A stretch of DNA of 10,128 nt from Bacteroidota bacterium (GTDB lineage: Bacteria; Bacteroidota; Bacteroidia; Bacteroidales; Bacteroidaceae), in the NCBI GenBank assembly GCA_023458215.1, contig JAEXAJ010000034.1:1-10128 (forward strand), given 5' to 3'. Position 1 is the stretch's first letter. The number at the start of each line of letters is the position of its first letter. The position numbers and the translations under genes are program-made. This document shows positions 1 to 6,583 of this stretch, in pieces. The notes beneath the pieces are model-generated. The model saw only the letters and a list, made by a program, of their open reading frames with translations. It had not been told where the DNA came from and did not search any database.

Positions 1-443
1 TCTTTGGGATCTCTACAAACGGTTTTCGTATAGCAGGTGGTGTCATCATCTTTAAAATTGGTTTTGATATGTTGCAAGCACGTTATACACAAATGAAATT
101 GAAAGATGAAGAGATTAAAACTTATGCCGATGACATCTCCGTCACCCCTTTAGGGATTCCGATGCTTTGCGGTCCCGGTGCTATAGCAAACGCCATTGTC
201 TTGATGCAGGATGCCCATACTATCCAAATGAAAGGTGTACTGATTGGTATGATCGCCTTTATCTACTTGATTACGTTTTTCATTCTACGTGCCTCTACGC
301 GACTGGTAAAAGTTTTAGGGGAAACGGGAAATAATGTGATGATGCGCCTGATGGGACTTATTCTGATGGTAATTGCTGTGGAGTGTTTTGTGAGTGGAGC
401 GAAGCCGATATTGGTGGATATTTTGAAAGAAGGCCTGATATAA
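1..443 (+). CDS. MarC-family integral membrane protein, 3' part (5' end outside window)
   Basis: The frame is open from the left edge; the first full codon is at 3-5 and the stop TAA is at 441-443, giving 146 visible residues. MarC proteins are usually around 200 residues, so roughly the first quarter is missing. An internal ATG at 69 is not the start, because the upstream in-frame residues FGISTNGFRIAGGVIIFKIG already match the family. Further family signs are the PLGIPMLCGPGAI segment, the charged loop before it, and hydrophobic stretches consistent with about three to four membrane helices, ending with GLILMVIAVECFVSGAK. The family sits in the inner membrane. Its molecular role is not settled, and the old 'multiple antibiotic resistance' label should not be taken as a function. 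It converges on the SusCD block and has no evident link to it. Family assignment is secure; function is unknown. Confidence 0.9.
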   Translation, partial: FGISTNGFRIAGGVIIFKIGFDMLQARYTQMKLKDEEIKTYADDISVTPLGIPMLCGPGAIANAIVLMQDAHTIQMKGVLIGMIAFIYLITFFILRASTRLVKVLGETGNNVMMRLMGLILMVIAVECFVSGAKPILVDILKEGLI

Positions 444-445
444 AA

Positions 446-479
446 TGCCCCCAAATGTCAGGTTAGACATTCGGAGGCA
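446..479 (-). terminator. Terminator hairpin between the convergent marC and SusCD transcripts
   Basis: Arms 446-459 and 466-479 enclose a six-base loop. Read as minus-strand RNA the 14-bp stem is continuous, with two positions closing as G-U pairs. Read as plus-strand RNA the same two positions are A-C mismatches. On the minus strand the stem is followed by a short T-rich stretch (ATTTTAT). The structure therefore fits best as the end of the transcript covering 562 onwards, and it may also stop the marC transcript, whose stop codon is only three bases before the stem. Confidence 0.7.
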
Positions 480-561
480 GTTCTTATTATTTAAGATGTC
501 AGTTATCGTATGATTATCACCATGGATAATTTACGTTCCAGATAAATGCTACGGTCTGATA

Positions 562-1401
562 CTAACCCAGACTAACACTGCTTCCACCTTCATCATAACC
601 TACCAGGGCTTCGATTATATAGAGGTTGCCATCGTTTTCGAATGCACAGTTGTTCTTACCCGGTGTGTAGGCAAAGTAATAGTTGCCGTCGTCTGCACTC
701 GCTTCACCCATTTTCTGAACCGTAGATGGGAATCCGACAGGTGCCCCATTAGCGGCATTAACAATGAACTGGATGTGGTGTCCCTTTTCCAAAGTCACTC
801 CTGTTGCACCGGCTTCTGTTTCAGAATAATAGTAAGGACTTACCAGTCGGTACAAACCATTCCCGCCTTCTGCCTTTTCTATATCCACTTTCACACCGTC
901 ACCTACCAAACCGTTATCGTCGATGGTTCCTGACCATGAAGTATAGAACTGAGCACTACCGGCTGCTACCCAATTGTACAACTTGCTTAAATTAATTGTT
1001 GTGGTAGAATTTCCTGATACAGAGGTATTATCCTTTGTTATGGAAAGAGTAGCTTTATAGGAAACACCTACTTGAATGTCGCCTACTGCAATCGTATAAA
1101 TGGCAGTATTGCTACCATCTGCAAATGTTACTTCAGCTGGTCCGCTCAATGCAGGATCGTTAAATTTTGCATCTACGGCAATGGTCGATGCACCTACATT
1201 GGTACTGCGTGTCAGAGAAACCTTGATTTCAGTCAACGTTTCAGTACCTGCTACGGTATAGGTTTGTTCGCTCTGGTCGAACGTATATTTCACTTCGCTG
1301 TCTATCGGGGCTTTGTCCCAATAACCATCGGTGCTACAGCCGACAAACATGACAGCCGCTACCGACAGCGCTATGGATAGAATTGATTTATTGAAATTCA
1401 T
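562..1401 (-). CDS. Surface lipoprotein in the SusE / glycan-binding position (unit B)
   Basis: A 279-residue predicted lipoprotein starts at an ATG (1399-1401). A hydrophobic signal peptide ends in a lipobox, MFVGC, with Cys22 as the probable lipidated residue. Residues about 40-125 look like an immunoglobulin-like or Calx-beta-like beta domain, including VTFADGSNTAIYTI at 91-104. The C-terminal half is a second beta-rich region with YRLVSPY at 184-190. It lies 35 bp after the SusD gene, is last in its unit, and is followed by the terminator at 446-479. Position and architecture point to a surface glycan-binding protein assisting the SusC/SusD pair; no enzyme motif is visible. The lipoprotein at 6584-7501 has the same plan (EVSFADG and YRFKSPY at equivalent places), so the two are probably distant paralogues. 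The lipoprotein call is strong; glycan binding is inferred from context. Confidence 0.8.
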   Translation of the reverse strand: MNFNKSILSIALSVAAVMFVGCSTDGYWDKAPIDSEVKYTFDQSEQTYTVAGTETLTEIKVSLTRSTNVGASTIAVDAKFNDPALSGPAEVTFADGSNTAIYTIAVGDIQVGVSYKATLSITKDNTSVSGNSTTTINLSKLYNWVAAGSAQFYTSWSGTIDDNGLVGDGVKVDIEKAEGGNGLYRLVSPYYYSETEAGATGVTLEKGHHIQFIVNAANGAPVGFPSTVQKMGEASADDGNYYFAYTPGKNNCAFENDGNLYIIEALVGYDEGGSSVSLG

Positions 1402-1436
1402 ATAATGCTATTTTTACAGTTTGTTACCTATGTTCA

Positions 1437-3032
1437 TTAGTTGTCTGTAACCGGAGACGGAATTGATGTTACCGGATTATTGTCTGATGCCGAGATCAAT
1501 GAGTTACCTTGTTCTTCACTTTCGGGGATACGGTAGATCAAGGTGTTATCACCAGCCGGCACGTTAAATACATAAGCGGCAGGGAATCCGGCTCCACGAC
1601 GGTCGATACCTTTGTTCAGTCGCAGAATATCAAAATAAGAAAGGCCCTCACCCCAAAGTTCAATACGGCGTTGCTGCCATACTGCATCCTGTACAGCTGT
1701 TGCACTGGAGGCGGTACAAACATAGGCAGGGTCACGATAGTCATTTACAAATTTTTGTAAAGTAGCTGCTCCGGTTGAAGGATTTCCACCCATAGCTTGT
1801 GCTTCTGCCAAAATCAAGTACATTTCTTCCACACGCATCAGAGGAATGTCGCTTGCGTTAGTGCTTTGAGCCATTACTCCCTTATAAGGACCGTATTTCA
1901 TTTGAGTATAAGCAGGGCAACCATATTTCGTAGCTTGGGCTACTTGTGCTTCATTCAGGTTGTCAGAATGCTTATTGGTATCGAGCCACCATCCTTTACG
2001 AACGTCTGTATCAGGAATCTCGTTATACAACTTCTTGTTGATCATACGCCATGATCCTACTGAAGCGTATCCATAATTCAGTGATCCCATGTGTGAGGGG
2101 AAATTCACAATACCGGAAGTTACTACACGGTCTGTTTCAGCAATTATAATAGCCCACATCCAAGAGTGGTCACTGCTCTCCGTAAAGCCAGGAGCACCTG
2201 CTTCTTCGCGGCTATAAGGAGCACCGCTACCACTGATGGCTTTTTGAGCGTCTTCAGCTGCCGCAGTCCAATTTTGCATGGTCAGATTGACACGTGCACG
2301 TAAACCATAAGCCACTTCCTTGCTGATGTAGCGCTTATCGGTACCGCGGGTTTTGTCGGTAGCCTCTAATAAAGATACAGCCTTATTCAGGTCACTCATG
2401 ATCTGGTCGTAAACTTCTTGCACGGTAGACCGGGCGCAACCGTTAGCAGCAGCCTCATTGGCATTCTCGTTTGTAATCAGAGGAACACAAGGTTTGTTTT
2501 CATTCCCTTTATAAGTATGCTGATACATCTGGGCCAATACAAAATAGTCGAATGCGCGTATAGACAAAGCCTGTGCCAGGTAGTACTTCAGAGAGCTATC
2601 TTCCGTAGCCGGGTCGATGGTACTCACTACTCCATTAGCAGTATAGATCTGGTTGTACATTGTACGCCATAATATGTTTGTCGGGCGATAGTTAAAGAAA
2701 AGATCCTCAAAAGTCATGGAACGGGTAAACCAGTTATAGTTTATATCTAAACCAACCATATCCGTGCCACGGCTGTCCAAGTTTAGCATAATTGAACCAT
2801 AACCGAAGTCGTCGTGTCCAAAAGAAGTGGGGATGGCATTGCCATATACACTGAACATCGCAGTGATACCCGTAACACTTGCCGAGACCATTTCTGGGTC
2901 GTTTTTAACCACTTCTTCTTTCTGGTCGCTTGTAACAACAGCACCCAGCGGTTCGGTATCCAAATCATTACACCCCACAAGCAATACACTTGCAAGTGCC
3001 GATGCGAATATTTTAAATTTTATATCTTTCAT
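1437..3032 (-). CDS. SusD/RagB-family outer-membrane lipoprotein (unit B)
   Basis: A 531-residue protein of normal SusD length starts at ATG 3030-3032, with a signal peptide ending in LLVGC (Cys21 lipidated). The N-terminal part has the SusD-like alpha-helical layout (SIRAFDYFVLAQMYQHTY near 157-174; AYGLRARVNLTMQNWTAAAE near 241-260). The C-terminal part carries family hallmarks: PLMRVEEMYLILAEA at 397-411 and RRIELWGEGLSYFDILRLNK at 455-474. SusD proteins form the lid over the SusC barrel and help capture oligosaccharide. The gene starts 28 bp after the SusC stop codon, the usual pairing. Because the SusC partner appears headless, this gene may be transcribed only when that SusC copy is joined to an active 5' end. 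The substrate cannot be inferred. Confidence 0.95.
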   Translation of the reverse strand: MKDIKFKIFASALASVLLVGCNDLDTEPLGAVVTSDQKEEVVKNDPEMVSASVTGITAMFSVYGNAIPTSFGHDDFGYGSIMLNLDSRGTDMVGLDINYNWFTRSMTFEDLFFNYRPTNILWRTMYNQIYTANGVVSTIDPATEDSSLKYYLAQALSIRAFDYFVLAQMYQHTYKGNENKPCVPLITNENANEAAANGCARSTVQEVYDQIMSDLNKAVSLLEATDKTRGTDKRYISKEVAYGLRARVNLTMQNWTAAAEDAQKAISGSGAPYSREEAGAPGFTESSDHSWMWAIIIAETDRVVTSGIVNFPSHMGSLNYGYASVGSWRMINKKLYNEIPDTDVRKGWWLDTNKHSDNLNEAQVAQATKYGCPAYTQMKYGPYKGVMAQSTNASDIPLMRVEEMYLILAEAQAMGGNPSTGAATLQKFVNDYRDPAYVCTASSATAVQDAVWQQRRIELWGEGLSYFDILRLNKGIDRRGAGFPAAYVFNVPAGDNTLIYRIPESEEQGNSLISASDNNPVTSIPSPVTDN

Positions 3033-3060
3033 TGTTATTCTGCTTTATAGTTAGTATAGT

Positions 3061-6000
3061 TTAGAACGTTAATTTCACTCCTGCCGAAATACTGCGTAAT
3101 GCACCATACGTAGAGGTGGTAGATGATACATAACCTTGACGTGGATCTAATCCCTTACGTGCAGCGAACAATGCAACATTGTCAGCAGCACCATAAACTC
3201 TAAGTGATTCTATTCCCAAGTTGCGTACGATTCTTTTCGGCAATGTATAACCTAAAGTAATATTGTTAATAGACAAGTAGTTGGAAGAAACGATCCAGCG
3301 GTCGGAGCTTGAACCTGCATCATAGTTTTCGGTTGCACACAAACGAGGAACATCTGTATTCGGGTTCTCTGCCGTCCAGGCTTTGGCAATGTCCTTATGC
3401 CAGTTGTAACCGGCATTACTGTTGCTGCCACCATGCATCAAGTCTTGATAAGTATAATCCCACAGTTTACCACCCAGCTGATAAGAGAACTGGATAGAAA
3501 AATCAAAACCATAGAAATCCAAGCTGGTACCAAAACCACCATAGACGGTCGGAAGCAAATCACCGGTAGCTTCTTTGCAATTAGAAGCGACAGCATAGTC
3601 GGCTGTTGTATAGGCGTTTCCTTCATCATCTTTCGCCCAGAACAAAGATTGTCCGGTAGTGGGGTCAATACCTGCATATTTCACTAGATAAAGTTGGTAC
3701 ATAGATTCACCTTCGCGATAAATACGTGAACCACTGATTAATTCACCATTCAAATCAGGATGCAGCTTATTTACTTTATTTTTCAAGAAAGTAGCATTCC
3801 CAAAAATGTTCCACTTCAAATTATTGATATCAATCGGAGTATAATTCAATTCAATTTCTACATCCGAGTTAGTCATCGAACCAATGTTCATTGGAATGGA
3901 ACTGTAACCGTTGGAGTTTGCTACCGGCTTATTATAAAGCATGTCGCTAGTCTTACGGTTGAAATATTCTATTGTACCTTCTAATTTATGGTTGAGCAGT
4001 GTGAAGTCAGTACCTATATTGAAGGAGTTACTCTTTTCCCAAGTGATGTCTGGATTACCTTTGTAATAAAGTGTACCATCCGAGAATATACCATTAGCAC
4101 CGGTCATGGAGTATTGATCCAGATATGGATAGTAGTTTGCATAACCGTTTCTCAGTAATGCATCGTTACCTTGCTGACCAAACGAAGCCTTTAGCTTCAA
4201 CATATCAATCCATTCTGTGTTTTCCAAGAATGCTTCTTTGCTGATAACCCATGCGACACTGGCCGACCAGAAGTTACCCCAACGCTTGTCAGGATGGAAG
4301 CGGGAAGAAGCATCGCGGCGGTAAGAAGCACTGGCAAAGTATTTTTCATCAAAGTCGTAATTGATTCGACTGATAATGCCTCTGGTAGAATATTCGTCAC
4401 GAGCACCACCACCACGTTTGTTATCGATAGTGTTGTTTACCGTGAAATCATAATCCTTATAAAGATTCTGCCCGGTTGCATAACTATATTCATAGCGGTA
4501 GTCATAGCTCTCATAACCTAACAGAACATCGAAATTGTTCATGCCGAAGCTTTTCTTATAGGTAGCCAGGTATTGCTGGTTGAAGGCGGATGTACGTATG
4601 TGTTCTTGTTGTGCAGTACCACCGTAACTTGCAGACTGTCCATAATACTTGTTACCCAAAACATTATATCGCGTATTATCGATATAGGCGCCCAATGAAC
4701 CAGTTAGTTTCAGTCCTTCAATTGGGGACAACTCGATGAACCATTTACCGTTAAGGATATCCATTAGGTATTCTTCCTTATTATAAAGCAAGTCACCTTT
4801 GGGGTTTGACATGGACATAAAGTTACGCGTGCTGTTTGTACTGCTACCATCACCGTAATCATAAATCTTGTTGCCCGAATTCTTGTCGTAAGCCAGTGAA
4901 CCATCAGCGTTACGTACATACATCGGATAAACTGGAGCAATATTGTTTGCCAGCAAGAAAGCATTTCCTGAAGAAGCTGTAGCTGTTTGGTCGCCCGGAT
5001 ACTTGCTCTTAGAGTTAGTATATCCTAAGCTGGTGCCGAATTTTAACCACTTCTTTGCTTGGTAGTCTACATTCAAACGGGTAGAAATACGATTGAAACC
5101 TAAATTTTCAATAACACCGTTATCTTCCAGGTAACCGGCAGAGAAATAGTAGTTCAAACGATCTGTACCACCTGATACGCTCAAGTTATACTCTTGACGC
5201 ATTTGACTGGAGATCGTTCCATCTGTCCAATCATCCGGGGTATAGTAATATTGTCCGTCACTATAGCCCAACTTCGCATTTGGATTGATTTTACCATCCA
5301 TACCGATAAGACCCTCACCTTGAGGCAACGTATATATTTGGTAACCGATTGCCGGGAACAACTGTGCATTAGCATAAGTGTGCGCTGCTTCTGGAGTACG
5401 TCCTAATTTGTAATAAGCGGCATTGTAATGAGCTTTATAGAGAGTTTCCATGTACGTGGCAGGGCTTTCCATCACATCGTATTTACCTACTTGACGAGAA
5501 TTGCTACCCCAACGCGCATCTACAGATACACGTGCGTTACCGTCCTTACCTTTTTTAGTGGTTACCAAAATAACGCCGTTAGCACCACGTGCACCATACA
5601 AAGCAGCTGCGGCAGCATCTTTCAGTACTGTCATTGTTTCAATATCCTGTGAATTGATAGAAGAAATATCACCATCAAAAGGAATACCATCTACTACGTA
5701 TAACGGATTGCTGCTGGATGCCATAGAACCGATACCACGAATACGTACTGTGGCTGAAGTTCCTGGCTGACCGTTGCTGCTTGTGGTTTGTACACCGGCT
5801 ACACTACCAGACAGTGCGTTGGTAATGTTGGATACCTGGCGCTTTTCTAATTTATCTGCCTTTACAACACTCGCAGAACCGGTAAATGCAGACTTCTTCG
5901 CAGTACCGTAAGCTACCACTATAACTTCGTCAAGCATCTCTGAATCCACCTTCATAAAGACCTTCATAGTAGGTTTAATAGCCACTTCTTGTGTCTGCAT

Positions 6001-6111
6001 ACCAATGTACGAAACCTGCAAAGTCTTCGCAGAACTATAATATAGATAAATCACTAATAAACAAATCATTAGCGATTTAAAAGAACTTGTATAAGTAGAC
6101 AATACGTCCAA
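3061..6111 (-). CDS. SusC-like TonB-dependent transporter body lacking its normal N-terminus (unit B; candidate silent cassette)
   Basis: The intact frame spans 1016 codons from a TTG at 6109-6111; the first ATG in frame is at 6067-6069 (residue 15). Residue numbers here count from the TTG. Residues 27-58 match the end of the SusC carboxypeptidase-regulatory-like domain (SSAKTLQVSYIGMQTQEVAI). They are followed by a TonB-box-like DEVIVVAYG at 61-69, the plug (RIRGIGS at 123-129, NPLYVVDGIPFDG at 135-147, ALYGARGANGVILVTTKKG at 170-188) and a long beta-barrel ending in a terminal Phe. The normal signal peptide and first ~70 residues of the N-terminal domain are absent. In their place are about 26 residues of non-SusC sequence, some hydrophobic (LMICLLVIYLYY). 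An in-frame TGA lies three codons before the TTG, and no convincing ribosome binding site or promoter is seen. No frameshift or stop interrupts the body, which argues against an old pseudogene. Most likely it is a silent recombination cassette; alternatives are a recent 5' deletion or an aberrant short leader. Confidence 0.85.
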   Translation of the reverse strand: MDVLSTYTSSFKSLMICLLVIYLYYSSAKTLQVSYIGMQTQEVAIKPTMKVFMKVDSEMLDEVIVVAYGTAKKSAFTGSASVVKADKLEKRQVSNITNALSGSVAGVQTTSSNGQPGTSATVRIRGIGSMASSSNPLYVVDGIPFDGDISSINSQDIETMTVLKDAAAAALYGARGANGVILVTTKKGKDGNARVSVDARWGSNSRQVGKYDVMESPATYMETLYKAHYNAAYYKLGRTPEAAHTYANAQLFPAIGYQIYTLPQGEGLIGMDGKINPNAKLGYSDGQYYYTPDDWTDGTISSQMRQEYNLSVSGGTDRLNYYFSAGYLEDNGVIENLGFNRISTRLNVDYQAKKWLKFGTSLGYTNSKSKYPGDQTATASSGNAFLLANNIAPVYPMYVRNADGSLAYDKNSGNKIYDYGDGSSTNSTRNFMSMSNPKGDLLYNKEEYLMDILNGKWFIELSPIEGLKLTGSLGAYIDNTRYNVLGNKYYGQSASYGGTAQQEHIRTSAFNQQYLATYKKSFGMNNFDVLLGYESYDYRYEYSYATGQNLYKDYDFTVNNTIDNKRGGGARDEYSTRGIISRINYDFDEKYFASASYRRDASSRFHPDKRWGNFWSASVAWVISKEAFLENTEWIDMLKLKASFGQQGNDALLRNGYANYYPYLDQYSMTGANGIFSDGTLYYKGNPDITWEKSNSFNIGTDFTLLNHKLEGTIEYFNRKTSDMLYNKPVANSNGYSSIPMNIGSMTNSDVEIELNYTPIDINNLKWNIFGNATFLKNKVNKLHPDLNGELISGSRIYREGESMYQLYLVKYAGIDPTTGQSLFWAKDDEGNAYTTADYAVASNCKEATGDLLPTVYGGFGTSLDFYGFDFSIQFSYQLGGKLWDYTYQDLMHGGSNSNAGYNWHKDIAKAWTAENPNTDVPRLCATENYDAGSSSDRWIVSSNYLSINNITLGYTLPKRIVRNLGIESLRVYGAADNVALFAARKGLDPRQGYVSSTTSTYGALRSISAGVKLTF
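5998..6036 (-). other. Boundary of SusC-like sequence inside the unit B transporter gene (candidate crossover region)
   Basis: Reading the minus strand, unrelated A/T-rich codons (IYLYY) give way at about 6036 to codons for SSAKTLQVSYIGM, a segment typical of Bacteroides SusC proteins just before the TonB-box region. GC content rises at the same point. Known SusC shufflons in Bacteroides recombine inside the 5' coding part of susC genes, which makes this conserved stretch the natural candidate for the crossover site. The exact repeat cannot be defined from one copy: the other SusC gene in the window is cut off before this region. Confidence 0.4.
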
Positions 6112-6148
6112 TAAAAGTCAACAAAAACGGGATGGTATTATTTAAGAT

Positions 6149-6167
6149 ATACCAATATGATACCAAT
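6149..6167. repeat. Direct repeat ATACCAAT, two copies 11 bp apart
   Basis: ATACCAAT occurs at 6149-6156 and 6160-6167, one helical turn apart, so both copies face the same side of the DNA. A third copy is at 5999-6006, inside the candidate crossover region of the SusC gene. Spacing of this kind is typical of protein-binding sites; whether the binder would be a regulator or a recombinase is not shown. Confidence 0.5.
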
Positions 6168-6205
6168 TATATTATTAAATATTTGACAATCTGATATTTA
6201 CAAAC

Positions 6206-6230
6206 AATATGGTAGTACGTTTACCATATT
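6206..6230. repeat. Perfect 9-bp inverted repeat with 7-bp spacer
   Basis: AATATGGTA (6206-6214) and TACCATATT (6222-6230) are exact reverse complements separated by seven bases. The A/T-rich arms and the lack of a following T tract argue against a terminator. The symmetry suits an operator for a dimeric DNA-binding protein or a recombinase-binding element. The arms contain the TGGTA/TACCA core repeated elsewhere in this gap. Confidence 0.5.
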
Positions 6231-6513
6231 AAAAATATACTTTTCTTTTTTTAATAGCACTACCTTTTAAAAAATACCCTGTTGAATGATTATCACAATA
6301 ATTATACTGAAATGGTATTGTGTTAAATTTATCTGTGGAATAATTTAACCGCATAGCTTTCATTGAATGGGAAGTAAACTTTAATAGCTAATATTATTGA
6401 GAAATATCTTGTTTATGAAAAAGTTGCGACTTTGGCTTTTAACTCTAATTTCGTACCGGTATTTTGCATATCATCAATTGTCATAAAGAGATATCCCACT
6501 ATAGAAAATAACA

Positions 6514-6545
6514 AGAGGGTGAATTACAAATAGAATTCACCCTCT
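6514..6545 (-). terminator. Terminator hairpin after unit A
   Basis: A perfect 12-bp stem is formed by AGAGGGTGAATT (6514-6525) and AATTCACCCTCT (6534-6545) around an eight-base loop. On the minus strand it is followed by a T-rich run (TTGTTATTTTCT). It lies about 40 bp after the stop codon of the unit A lipoprotein, so it should end the unit A transcript before it reaches the unit B SusC gene. Confidence 0.75.
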
Positions 6546-6558
6546 CGGTTTATGACTG

Positions 6559-6576
6559 CCGTATCGAAAGATACGG
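6559..6576 (-). terminator. Small hairpin directly after the unit A lipoprotein gene
   Basis: CCGTATC (6559-6565) and GATACGG (6570-6576) pair perfectly over a four-base loop, starting seven bases beyond the stop codon at 6584-6586. No T tract follows directly. It may be a 3'-end-protecting structure working with the stronger hairpin at 6514-6545 rather than a terminator in its own right. Confidence 0.4.
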
Positions 6577-6583
6577 ACAGGAA

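Larger units (their letters stand above)
6112..6583. other. 472-bp A/T-rich gap between units A and B
   Basis: No convincing gene lies here. On the side nearest unit B (6130-6320) there is a cluster of TACCA/TGGTA elements, including a perfect 9-bp inverted repeat and an 11-bp-spaced direct repeat. A 23-codon frame beginning ATGAAAAAG runs at 6415-6486 (+), with a short basic-then-hydrophobic start; it is too short to call as a gene. On the unit A side (6514-6576) are two hairpins ending the unit A transcript. I searched both strands for the Bacteroides promoter pattern (TTTG, then TAnnTTTG about 20 bases later) and found no good match directed at the unit B SusC gene. Confidence 0.7.

Noticed and set aside
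69..443. ATG at 69 as the true start of the MarC-family gene.
   Set aside because: In-frame codons from position 3 to 68 encode conserved MarC sequence, so the gene continues off the left edge.
509..530. Weak six-base inverted repeat ATTATC/GATAAT between marC and the unit B lipoprotein gene.
   Set aside because: Too short and too A/T-rich to be distinguished from chance, with no associated feature.
3061..6111. Calling the unit B SusC gene a pseudogene.
   Set aside because: About 990 codons of transporter body are uninterrupted. A decayed gene would be expected to show stops or frameshifts, so a conserved cassette is the better description.
6201..6209. Minus-strand TATTGTTTG as a -7 promoter element for the unit B SusC gene.
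   Set aside because: The spacing inside the element is three bases rather than two, and no TTTG lies about 20 bases upstream. It also overlaps the inverted repeat.
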